From contig JAVTVX010000012.1 in NCBI GenBank assembly GCA_033439265.1, positions 8,731,001 to 8,795,000 on the forward strand: a stretch of 64,000 bases of DNA. The letters are read 5' to 3'. Numbering within the stretch: position 1 is the first letter of the stretch; the number at the start of each line of letters is the position of its first letter. Positions 24,063 through 34,716 of the stretch are shown in pieces. Position numbers and translations under genes: made by a program. Under the pieces are notes generated by a model. The model searched no databases and was not told the DNA's origin. It worked only from the letters and a program-made list of their open reading frames with translations. Origin of the DNA: Dillenia suffruticosa (Eukaryota; Streptophyta; Magnoliopsida; Dilleniales; Dilleniaceae).

Positions 24063-27000
24063 ATGGCACACAATAGTGCTGTAACTAGCACAAACCTTGC
24101 CTCTCTACATGTCCAATCAAATGAAACTGATAACCATAGTGATGATCAAAGTACAACATTTAGGAGGAAGTTTTGGATTGAATCCAAAAAGCTATGGCGC
24201 ATAGTGGGACCTGCAATCTTTGGTCGTTTAGCATCTTACTTCATGCTTGTTGTTACGCAAGCTTTTGCTGGTCATCTCGGTGATACTGAATTAGCTGCAA
24301 TAGCTATTGCTAACAATCTAATTGTTGGCTTTGATGCTGGCCTTTTGGTAACTATCAATTCCTTTTTACATAGGGTTTACCCGGTATACAAAATACTCCC
24401 CGGCTTAGTGCGGGAGTAGAGGCAGGGTGGGCCTATACGTATGTGGTTTTTCCCTTGCATTTTTGCAAGGAGCCTATTTTCATGTCTCGATCCCGTGACG
24501 TCGAGGTCACCTTGAGGTCACAATTCCTTTTTACATAGCAATCCCAAAAATCTTATACATGAGTAAGTTATATGTACAACTACTTGAACGTAAAAGCAAA
24601 TCATGCCCAACTATACGCACATGCAAATCGCTATATGTCAAGGTTAAAAGGTGGCTTAACATATATCATAGTCCTTTACATATAAGTTAATAGTTTTTCT
24701 TTGTTTTCTGATAGTTAGGGATGGCAAGTGCTTTGGAGACGTTATGTGGACAAGCCTATGGAGCCAAAAAGTATTATATGTTAGGCGTGTACATGCAACG
24801 TTCATGGATAGTTCTCTTCATGTGTTCGGTTCTTTTATTGCCAATATATCTCTTGGCTTCACCAATCTTGAAGTTAGTGGGACAACCCAAAAATGTTGCT
24901 GAGCTATCTGGTGCTGTGGTACTATGGTTGGTGCCACTTCACTTTAGCTTTGCCTTTATGTATCCATTGCAGAGGTTCTTCCAAAGTCAGCTCAAAACAC
25001 TTGTAGTTGCTTGGGTTTCTTTAGTGGCTTTAGTTGTGCATGTGATGGTGAGTTGGTTGTTCGTGTATAAACTTAAGCTTGGCGTGGTTGGTACTGCTGC
25101 CACGTTGAATTTCTCCTATTGGATCATGGTGTTTGGGTTATTTGGATATGTTATTTGTGGTGGGTGTCCTTCAACTTGGACTGGTTTCTCTACTGCGGCT
25201 TTTTCTGGTCTTTGGGAATTTGTTAAACTCTCTGCAGCTTCTGGGGTCATGGTTTGGTACTCTCTCTCTCTCTCTCACGTCATGGTTGTTAAATTCCTTT
25301 CTTGTAAACAGTTTGAATCAAAATTTAGTTATGCAATTCTTCGTTGAAAACCATTTGAGTAGACTCCTGATCTTAACAACCCCCTCCCTCACTGGCACAC
25401 GCATGGTTCTACGTACGTACAGAAAAATAAATAAATCAAGAATCCCGCATTTTATAAGTCAATCCGAAAACTCTGAACTATTTATATATGATTTGTTTTT
25501 ATGTTGAACAGCTTGGAGATATGGTACTACAAAATATTGATACTAATGACTGGAAACCTAAAGGATGCGGAGGTTGCTGTGGATGCTTTATCCATATGGT
25601 CTGCCACTTACACTTGAACATTTGAACACCCTCAAATTCAAATAAATAAAATAAAACAAAAATTAGTGTCTTTTGTTCGAGCCTGATTTATTTTTGTTCT
25701 TGTGTGTCCGCAGCATGACCATTAATAGCTTGGAGTTCATGATTCCTCTAGCATTCTTGGCAGGAACCGGGTAACCATTTCAATCATCTCAAGTGATTCA
25801 TATTGAAAACATAAAAAGCAAACAAAAGGGGAAAAAAATTCTTATATTCTAAAAAATGGACATAGGTTTAATGTCTAATTTGAATTCATAAAGTTAAGGA
25901 TTCGAGCAAGTGATGGACACTGTGCTGGGCCAATCCAACCCGTGCCTAATACTTAGGAATGCTAGCTCAGATTGGGCTAGGTCTCCCTTAGTCGTGGGCC
26001 TCAAGGCCCAACTCAAAGCCTGGCCCAGTAGTCATTGAATAGGTGGTTGGCAATGGACCCATAAGGCCGTCTTCGAGACGACCCGAAATATGCCGATTGA
26101 GCCCGGATCCAACGGGTAAGGTAATGGAGGAAAATTATTCTCGTAGGGGTATTTTAGTTGGACCAAGTATTATCCTTCTGTCCCCAGTTTTATAAACATA
26201 AAATCTTTCCTTTTTAATTATAATTATGAAGAAATATGAATTAACCAAAAAAAAAAAAAAAAGCAGAGGGAAAAATGAAGACCCTCAAAAGTATACTTGT
26301 TGCACAGGGTAAGGGTAGCAAATGAGCTAGGGGCTGGGAATGGAAAAGGAGCAAAGTTTGCGGCAACGGTGGCAGTGTTGACATCAGTAGTGATTGGCCT
26401 CTTTTTTTGGTGCCTTATAATGCTTGTCCATGGGCACGTCGCTTACATCTTCTCCTCCAGCGAGGCCGTCATCAAAGCCGTCAACAAGCTCTCTCTTCTC
26501 TTGGCTTTCACAGTTCTTCTCAACAGTGTTCAACCAATTCTTTCAGGTGAGCAGGACACTTCTTTTTATCCATCATTGACTCAGACTCATTCTACTATTC
26601 CTACGGGTAGTATTACTCACGGGTCTGTGACTATTGAAACGTAATTCTATGGCCACCAATTTTTTTATAGAAGAAAATCTAATACTTACCATATCTTATA
26701 GGAGACGACTGATTCAACAATCACATAGAATTCTAAAAATTTACGTAATGCTTATGTGTAAGTAATTCTGTGAACTGGGCAACTTTCCATATGTCAGGGG
26801 TAGCTGTTGGATCCGGGTGGCAATCTTATGTGGCATACATTAATCTTGGATGCTATTATTTGGTTGGAGTCCCTTTTGGATTTTTGTTGGGTTGGATTTT
26901 CCATCAAGGTGTTAAGGTACGTTTGAGATTTTAGATTTCTAAAATAATATTATGTGTCACCGTTTTGAATTTTATAGTTTTATTACACTTAATAAACAAC

Positions 27001-27290
27001 AAAAACCTTCTTCTTCTTCTTCTTCTTCGTCTTTTTTTTGGGGGGGGGGGGGAAATTGAATGAATAGGGGATTTGGACTGGAATGATTTTTGGAGGAAGC
27101 ACAGTACAAACTGCGATATTAGGCATTATTACCATTCGATGCAACTGGGAGAAAGAGGTATAATCAAACTCTCAGTTTCCATTCTACCAACTCTCAGTTG
27201 AGTAATGCTTTTCTGGATGGAACTATGCAGGCAGATAAAGCGAGCATGCATGTCCAAAAGTGGGCTAACAACACCAATCAGGGAGACTGA
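24063..27290 (+). CDS. MATE/DTX family multidrug and toxin efflux transporter, 8 exons
   Basis: Exons by translation and GT-AG sites: 24063-24347, 24715-25256, 25512-25598, 25714-25770, 26308-26546, 26798-26916, 27068-27157 and 27231-27290 (stop TGA). They join in frame to 492 residues, the normal length for plant DTX proteins. After a ~45-residue hydrophilic N-terminus come about 12 hydrophobic segments. Family signatures are GMASALETLCGQAYGAK at the start of exon 2, EFVKLSAASGVM at its end, GNLKDAEVAVDALSIC across exons 3-4, RVANELGAGNGKGAKF in exon 5 and QPILSGVAVGSGWQSY across exons 5-6. Such transporters are H+-coupled antiporters that move flavonoids, alkaloids or other organic compounds into the vacuole or out of the cell; substrate and membrane cannot be told from sequence. 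No stop or frameshift was seen, so the gene looks functional. Confidence 0.93.
24356..24538 (-). mobile_element. Au-type SINE in MATE intron 1
   Basis: A 147-bp insert (24374-24520) is flanked by a perfect 18-bp duplication, CAATTCCTTTTTACATAG, at 24356-24373 and 24521-24538. Read on the minus strand it runs from GGTGACCTCGACGTCACGG and GGGATCGAGACATG (B-box region) through CTTGCAAAAATGCAAGGG to the CCCGCACTAAGCCGGGGAG tail region. This is the order of motifs of the Au SINE family of flowering plants. The tRNA-like 5' end is shortened, with no A box. It lies just after the 5' splice site (24348) in antisense orientation. Confidence 0.88.
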
Positions 27291-28305
27291 TACCATATCT
27301 ATTATTATGAAGCTATCAAATTGTAGCAATGGCAGTGCTACTTTAAGCAAAATCCCAATTGCTTCTATTACTGTAATAACATGAATGTATGAACTGATTT
27401 TGAAAATACCTTTGCTTTTGTTGTGATGGGCAAGCCGATTTTGCCAAATTTTAGAGGGGAGGGAAAGAGGAAGAAGAAGAAAAAGACAAGATGCTAGAAT
27501 TTAATGTGAGGCTGATCTTAAGCACAATTCCAAAAGCAAGTCCACTAGTTCAACAGGAAGCATATCTTCCCAACCAATATGACCACAAAAGAAGCACATG
27601 ATGACACAAAATCGTCAAAAGTAATGTTCTTTTTTTTTTTTTTTTTTACCTCAATTTCAATTGCATGCAGCGCGAATCCTAAATAACCATTTGCTGTGTT
27701 TGAAAATTTGAAGGGGATAGCAAGGGTTATTATTATTGAATTACAAGAATAACCACATTTATCAGAGACACTTATTTATCTACAGGTTTTAACTTTTATC
27801 CATCCTATTTTTTAAAGGCGCAAAAATTTATTAACAAATATTAAAAATTAAATTATAACCAAATTCAAAAATAAATCTTGCAAGAAATATGTTGACGAGC
27901 CAAAAAAAAAAAAAAAAAATCAACAACCTAATTATCCATCTAGGGTACATGAGAAAAGGAAATTAGACTCAAAACTGAAACGAATTTATCAATCTCAATA
28001 AAAATCTGTTGCAACCTTCTCAGCAAGAATATGTCTTAATCATCTAGAAAAATTGCCATCAGAGGATTAGATTCAATCAACAAACTTCTGATAAAAGTGA
28101 AAACTCAATTAACGAATAAAGAAATAATCTTTTTAAATGCTAACAAGCTATATTTGAATTCCAGATCCCAATAGAAGCCGAGAACAAATCGACGAAAAAG
28201 CCATCTAAATTCCTCAAAACACCACCACCCGCAGAGATTTCTTGAAAAATGGAGGAACATGAATATTTGAGATATTTAAATAAAAGAGGTGGTATAGTAA
28301 TCTCA
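27291..28305. other. 3' flank of the MATE gene and intergenic DNA
   Basis: Probable 3' untranslated region followed by AT-rich DNA. No gene seen. T and A runs lie near 27630 and 27903. Confidence 0.5.
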
Positions 28306-28670
28306 CACTACAACGGAAATGGCATATAGAGACGGCTGAAAACCATGAGAAAAAAGTAGTAAAATTATCGGTAAAACCTTCTCCGACGGATAGAGTTTCA
28401 GTTGGGTATATAGGGGTCTGGATAGACCTAAGTCGACACTTGTCATGACCATTAAAACACGTTAAATTTTCGGACGGTTAAAAAAGTATCGATAAAAATT
28501 GATATTATATCATCAGTTACAAAAGATGAGCAAAATTATAATTTTTATCATCACTTGTAAAGGATTAGTAAATATTATTAATTTTATTATCGGTTATTAT
28601 GTTAGTAAATATTACTACATTTATTGACGTTTACAGAAGTATTTGGTTAATAAATGTTACTACCTTTATT
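28306..28670 (+). mobile_element. Left end of a second CACTA element, abutting the large one
   Basis: Starts CACTACAACGGAAATGG and continues with GAGACGGCTG and TCTCCGACGGATAGAGTTT. The reverse complement of about 45000-45125 contains related phrases in the same order (CCGTCTCC, TTCCAACGGATAGGGTTT, then CAGTTGGG), so that stretch may be its other end. From about 28500 it runs into ATTAGTAAATATTACTA-type repeats also found at 45130-45460. The right terminus is too decayed to place, so the two CACTA elements overlap in a way I cannot fully resolve. Confidence 0.6.
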
Positions 28671-29262
28671 CACTACAAAATTAAAGCATTATACCGATGG
28701 TAACTTTTAGGGTCGGAGACTTTTAATCACGATTTTTATACTTTATAGAAATAGCTTATAATGAAATCATTGAAAAATATAACCCTTTCCCAATAGACTA
28801 AAATGTCTACGAAGAAAAGTTTAACAACTGTCAGTAAAGATACAACACAACGTCTGTAAAGCAATATTCTTGTGATGGTTAAAAATTATAGTCATTAAAT
28901 GTAATAGTTTTTTTGGCACGATTTAAAAATAGTTTCAATATAAATCTTTTTTATTGTTTACTTTCCCATAGGTTTTAAATGTATGGTAATATACAAATTT
29001 TACCGTCTTTTAAAACTATATTCAATTTTTATCGTTAGAACAAACCGTTTGTATAAATTCTATATATACTAACATATATATATATTATAACGTCACTAAA
29101 ACGTTGTAGTAAATTTATGATAGTAGTAGTTTTAATTAAATAAGTAGGTAGTAAGTAGGTGGTAAGTAGATAGTAAGTAAGTAAATTTATATAGTGATAA
29201 GTTTGTGATATATAGTTAAATGGTAAGTGGTAAATGGATAGAAAGTGATAAGTTAGTAGCCA

Positions 29263-30100
29263 TCGGGCGCCTATTCATGCCACGGGCACCCGCGCATGCC
29301 ACACGACATATGCGCTTTATGGTAACTTCATGGTTGTAATTTCATTAAATCTAATTTTATTTTTATTTATATTTCAACTATTATATTTTTTCATTTTTCA
29401 TTTTAATTAATTCTATTTCAATTAATTTAATTGTGTTTTATTTTATTTTATTTTGAATGAGTATGGAATTTAAATTATAATATATTAATAATTTAAAAAA
29501 TCTACATATTTAATCACAAATATTTACTGTTCAAAATATGTAAAATTAATAAATTATAATTCATTAATGATATTCAATTTAAATATCATTCAAATAAATT
29601 GGTTTGAATATATCTAGCAGTAAAAAAACTCAATGAGAATAGAAAAACAAAAAAAAAAGATCTCAGAGATAAGGGGAAAAAAAGTGAGAACCAGATAAAA
29701 AAAAGGAAAAAAAAAGTGAAGTTGAGATAACTAGGAAGAAAGAAAAGAAAAGAAAAGAAAATAGAATAGCACATATCACGTTGTGGTATAATGGTTGACA
29801 CAATTGTGCTTTGTGATTCAAGTCGGAGGTTTGAATCCCTATAGCAGTGATATTTCCTTCTTTTTCCTCCTTTTTGAATAAAAAATAAAGGAGAGCACGG
29901 GCGCCCGTGCAGGCGCATGCAGTGAGTGCGGGCGCCCGTGCAGGCGCATGCAGTGAGTGCAGGCACATGCAGTGAGTGCAGGCGCCCGCTAGGCGTGCGT
30001 GCCATGCGCATGCGCATGCGCACACTCTTGCCTCCGTGGGTGCCTGGGCGCCAGCGCATGCGTGGGCAGGCAGCGTGCAGGTTCCCACAAGGCATGCGTG
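29263..30100. repeat. GC-rich minisatellite islands in the CACTA left arm
   Basis: Islands at 29263-29310 and 29895-30095 interrupt AT-rich DNA. The second holds repeated GGGCGCCCGTGCAGGCGCAT and GCAGTGAGTG units of about 31 bp or 20 bp, then degenerates into GCGCATGCG alternations. The region between (about 29640-29770) is A/G-rich. Open frames here are by-products of the repeats. Confidence 0.7.
29773..29853 (+). tRNA. tRNA-like sequence (probable tRNA pseudogene or SINE head)
   Basis: A perfect 7-bp acceptor-type stem (ATATCAC at 29773-29779 with GTGATAT at 29847-29853) encloses a 4-bp D-type stem (TGTG/CACA) around GTATAATGGTTGA, a pol III A-box region (TGGTATAATGG) and a B box GGTTTGAATCC (29828-29838). 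The anticodon arm is poor: the stem is mismatched and the loop ambiguous (TTG possible). Probably not a working tRNA. It sits inside the CACTA complex. Confidence 0.4.
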
Positions 30101-30740
30101 CATGTTCGAAATAAAAAAATTAAATATGAAACTAAAAATTGATTTTTACATTTTTTCATAACTGTTCAAAATAAAAAATTAAAAACGGCATTTTAATATT
30201 AAATATGAAACTAAAATAATGTGCTTATTTTTAAAATCTGGTAACATTTTGGATGATTAAGTTTGTTCAGATTGAAAGTTGTTCTTCTTCTTGGAATTGT
30301 TGTGATTTTTCATACAATACTCATCTCCATATATTTAAATGGGTTAGGGGAGGAGAGCTTTTAAGAAAAAATGAAGAAACTTTGGATGGAGAAATTTTGA
30401 TGGTCGCATAGGACTTATAATATAATATTTTCACAAACAAATTTTTAAAATCTCGTCCTTTTTTTCTTTGGCGTTTTTTCTCTTGCCTCTTTTTTCATTA
30501 CCACGTTTTTAATTTGTCACAAATTTTTTTATATTTTAAATCAATACCACCACGTGTTGTTGAAAAAATCACTTGCTAGTTAATTACTATATACTTATTA
30601 CATACTTACTATATTTCGGTGCCTGTAAATTTGATTAATAAAAAATAACATATATTCAGTATAAATTTATTATTATTATTAATTTAAATAATGTGCTGAT
30701 GTGAAATTAATAATTTATATAATATAATATTATAGTTTTT

Positions 30741-31399
30741 GAAAATTCATCGAACATTATATAGTGAAAAGAAGTTAAACACTTTTCAAATTGACAAACG
30801 TCATAGTAAATGGTTCATTACCTGGTTTAATCATCATGTAAGTATATCATTTTTTAATATTATTAATTTTTTCTCTTTATATAAATACTTAATCTTTTAA
30901 GATTTCTTTTTTAGGTTATTAATTCAAAATATACAGGAGAGATTACAAATGAATTAAATGGATTGCTCGTGGACCAAATCCATTCATTAGAAATTACAAT
31001 GGCTAATATCGATTTCATGTAAAAGATCGTGAAAAATGCCTTCAAACTCAGAATTTAGGAGTTGTGGCAGCAGTAGTTAAAGTAGTTAATGATGTTAGTT
31101 ATTCAAGTGCGAGGGATAAAAGGTCAATTCGAGATAAAGTTAATTATTATGGCATCTTAAGAAAAATTATTCAAGTAAACTATAATGGAATGTATACATT
31201 TGTATTATTTCGGTATGATTGGGTTGACATACAAAGAGGATGCAAGAAGAATAGATTTGGTTCAACTTTTATCAATTTTTCCTATCTCAATCATACCGGT
31301 ATCATACTAACGATAATTTGCTGGATGATTCTCATGTGTTGACATTCCAAGCAAAGAAGGTGTTTTATGTGCTTGATGAAAGAAATAAAGGATGGCTTG
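30741..31399 (+). pseudogene. CACTA transposase (TNP2-like) 3' part with DUF4216 domain, first half
   Basis: Translated pieces in order: about 30746-30838 encodes a KWFITWFNHHV segment typical of the stretch before DUF4216; an AT-rich intron-like stretch ends near 30915; about 30957-31060 encodes WIARGPNPFIRNYNG and FHVKDREKCLQTQN; 31064-31284 encodes NYYGILRKIIQVNYNGMY, VLFRYDWVDIQRGCKKNRFG and NFSYLNHTG. Codons near 31340-31399 give QAKKVFYVLDERNKGWLV. Stops and frameshifts break it. The coding sequence is cut by the gypsy insertion at 31400 and resumes at 41585. In autonomous CACTA elements this protein is the catalytic transposase; the catalytic core upstream is not recognisable here. Confidence 0.8.
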
Positions 31400-33082
31400 T
31401 GTAACATCGACTCTCGGTGTATTCTCATGTATCCTATTTTTCCTTTATATATGATGATTTTTATAAATCCATTTATAAATTTCACTCATAAATTTTTCCG
31501 ATAAATTTTCCCAGAAAATTTTTGCTCCAAATATTAGGCAAAAGTGAATAATTTCGAAATGGGCCACAAATGGTTCTATGATGATAAGATGTGATTTTGA
31601 GAGTGAGAAAATTTTTAAATTTGATAAATAATTGTTTTTAGGGTTAAAACGGCAAAAATTAAGAATTTAGTTCGTAAACCTTAATTTGGATCAATTTTGA
31701 CAAACAGCGTCGAGATGACCATATTAAATTTTGAAATCGGTCTTATTGGGCATAATATGTGATTTTGGGCCTAGTGTGTAATTTTGAGAACTTTTGAGAT
31801 CGTTTTCAAATTATCAAAAGTTGGAGGGCATATAAGCAAATACCGAAACCTAAATTATCCGAAATTAACTACGGACGACTCGAAACCATGAAATATCAAT
31901 TCTAATGCTCACAAGCATCAAATAAGGGTAGATACAAAAATCGATTGACGATTTTCGGAGAAATCACCGATAAACCCTAATTTGGGTCGAAAACCATTCG
32001 GAAAGACTAAATGACCACGTTTTAACACGGGATGAATTAAATTATGCCCAACATGAGATTTTGTGTCCAATTAGAAATTATAAAAATTTTGGGGGTCAAT
32101 TTATAATTTTTATAAGTCCGGGGACCAAATTGTAAATAATAAGAGATAAATTTGACAATTAATTAATTCCAAAACATGGGAGGAAGGTTGTTGGACATGG
32201 AGAGCATGTTGGGAAAGGCAATTCTTGACTTTTGAGACCAACTAGTATGGGTGTGGTATGAGATGAAAAAGCAAACATTAAATGGAGGTATGTTGGTGAT
32301 ATACCAACCATTGACTTTTAGGAATGAAGTGTGCTTGTAAAAATAAAAAACAAAATTCAAACCCATTCATTTGTGAACCATGAAGAATACGTAAGTGAGA
32401 GGAATGAGAGGAAAATGTAGTGCATTCTTCATTTCTTCAAGAGTCAAGAATGAAAATGAGTGATCCTAATCTAGGAGGAAAGAATTTTGATGGAAAATGT
32501 CTTTAAATCTATAGACGCATTTGAAAGGTAAGACCTTCTTTTACATCTTAAAATACTATATTTTGTTTTGAACCCAAAGGGAGATTCTTAACTTGGTGTA
32601 CATAGGGTGACCAAATGTTGGGACTAAGTGGAAAGCTTGTTTAAGTTTTGGAAGGTAAAGAAATTGAGGTAAACAAATTTCTGTTCTGTCTTGCTTTAGC
32701 CTTGGACTAAGGGATAGTAGGTCTTTGATTTCGTTGGGCATTTTGGAGACACCGAACTTGGCTACGGTTACCCACTCTTCCGCGTAAATCATTTGAGGTT
32801 ATTGTTATATTTGGAGCATTTAGTTGACTATTGTATTTATATACCTGGGATGACTGTATTATACTTATGTTGACTTGTAAAAATGATAAGTCTCATTGAT
32901 TTGATATATTGATGTATTGAGGCACATTGTGATGACTTGGGAATTGAATTGGTATGTGATACATTCGATTGGATGTTGTAATTAGCCTTACGGTGTCTCG
33001 ATATATGGGACATTGTGCTCGTGTATCGAGGTGTCGCGGTGGTTGTCGCGTGCTCGGCCCGGGGGCAAGTTGGGGCGTGACA
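31400..33082 (+). repeat. 5' LTR (internally deleted)
   Basis: 1683 bp against 3371 bp for the 3' LTR. It lacks the segment equivalent to 39472-41196. The junction falls at TTTAG (32695-32699), a pentamer present at both edges of the missing segment in the 3' LTR. The rest aligns closely with the 3' LTR apart from a ~37-bp difference near 31636-31672. Confidence 0.92.
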
Positions 33083-33089
33083 ACTCGGT

Positions 33090-33101
33090 TGGTATCAGAG
33101 C
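33090..33101 (+). other. Primer-binding site, initiator tRNA-Met
   Basis: TGGTATCAGAGC, complementary to the 3' end of plant initiator tRNA-Met, lies 7 bp after the 5' LTR. This is the usual primer of plant Ty3-gypsy chromoviruses. Confidence 0.9.
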
Positions 33102-33396
33102 CCTTGGTTATAGCGATATTTTATGAAACGATTTTGAAAATATTCCCAAGTATTTGGTATTAAAGTCCTCAATGCATGAGAAGAGTTACATTACAGTCAT
33201 GAAATCCCAATACATGGTCATAGACAGATGAGTTCATGCAACATTAATGGGTTAGATACGAGCCGTATCCAACCTAACACATCATTTTTATTGATTTCTA
33301 AACCAGTTGTTCATTCATTTTAGGGGGTTAGTTATGCCATAACTAACCATAATCCTTATATTTCTCCTTGATCAGTACCTCTTTCTTTGTAGAAGT

Positions 33397-34560
33397 ATGA
33401 CGACTAGGCGAGGCACTCGTTTTGGTCTTACTAAGTCCACGAGCGCACCGGAGGACGCGTTTTCTTTGCACGCTCTTCTTACAGTACCTACTCCAGCGGC
33501 TACTACAGTCGCAGGTCCACCACCACCACTGCACGCTTATAGACAGGTATTTGAGTGGTACACAACACATGGCATTCATATGCCACCTCCACCACTAGCA
33601 CCGATTGCCGTACCGACTCCTACGGCCGTACCACCTCCAGTTGTACCAGATCCACCACTAACAGTTGGTCCCTCCACTATTTCAGGATCCACTGACACTA
33701 CCTCTTCCACCTTGAGACGTATTCACGAGCTGACCCAGCTGGTGAAGAAGGCGAGGCAGTTAGGCTGTACGGAGTTTTCGTGGACGGATGATCCCATAGC
33801 AGCGAAGTATTGGATCAACCGCACTCACAAGGTGTTAACTGATCTTGGCTTGAGTGAGGAGTTTAGATTAAGAGTGGCGGAGAGGTTGCTAGACGGCGAC
33901 GCCCTTACTTGGTGGAAGGCAGTTAGTGATGATGCCACTGAGCCCCTGAGTTGGGAGGATTTCCTGCGGGAGTTTGACCGCAGATATTTTTCGAAATTTT
34001 AGCAAAACGCCAAGAGGGCGGAATTATTGCACTTACGGCAGGGCACACGATCGGTCACGAAGTACGAGACCGAGTTGAGGAGACTAGCTGCGTTTGTCCT
34101 AGACTTGGCGACGCCAAAGCAGCTAAGGTTCAAGTTTGAGGACGGCCTCAACTTGACTATCAGAAAGTATATGACAGTTACTCCTAGTTTGTCCTTTGCA
34201 GAGATAATTGACTCGGCACACCGGGTGGAGGGGATCATCCGTGATGAGAGCCGGCAGCAGGAGAGCAAGGAGCAGAGGAAGAAGAGGCCCGGGTCTTATA
34301 TGGGCCAGAGCTCGAAGAAGGGCGGGACCTCAGGATTTCACGGAGGTCCTTCTCAGTAGAGACAGACACAATTTGGGTAAGGATCAAGATCGTAGGGGTT
34401 CAGAGCACCAGGCCCTAGCGCCAGTACTCAGACGATAGTTCCGCGACATCCTTTTTGACGCCGATGCAGCGGGCACCACCCATTCGGATCGTGCAGAGTC
34501 CCAGTTACTTGTTTCCAGTGTGGGAAGCAAGGGCACATAGGAAGTCAGTGCCCTCATCTG
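33397..34560 (+). pseudogene. gypsy gag (retrotransposon capsid/nucleocapsid)
   Basis: The open frame from 33397 begins MTTRRGTRFG and runs through a Pro-rich region to the retrotransposon gag core (RLLDGDALTWW, WEDFLREF). A TAG at 34000-34002 interrupts it where the sense codon would be CAG. The frame then continues to a second TAG at 34357-34359. A CCHC zinc knuckle (CFQCGKQGHIGSQC) lies near 34508-34549 in a shifted frame. The product would form the virus-like particle; here it is broken. Confidence 0.9.
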
Positions 34561-34716
34561 GGAATGGGTGGTCAAACAGCCTCGGTTCAGTCGAACATTC
34601 CACGAGGAAGACAGCAGGGAGCACCTGTTCATTCTGGCCACTTAGCTCCGCGTACAACAGCTGGCAGCAGCATAGCACCAGGATCATCGCAGCAGTAGCC
34701 GAGGGCTCAGGCCTGA

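Noticed and set aside
24348-24419. Extension of MATE exon 1 to the stop at 24417-24419
   Set aside because: It reads through a GT splice site into a SINE; splicing at 24347/24715 restores the family sequence.
29586-30161. Cys/Ala/Thr-rich open frames on both strands
   Set aside because: Arise from the GC-rich CGCATGCG repeats; no domain, no start context, no splice pattern.
30741-31394. Independent host gene for the DUF4216 protein
   Set aside because: Location between CACTA ends, stops and the typical CACTA gene order point to a transposase remnant.
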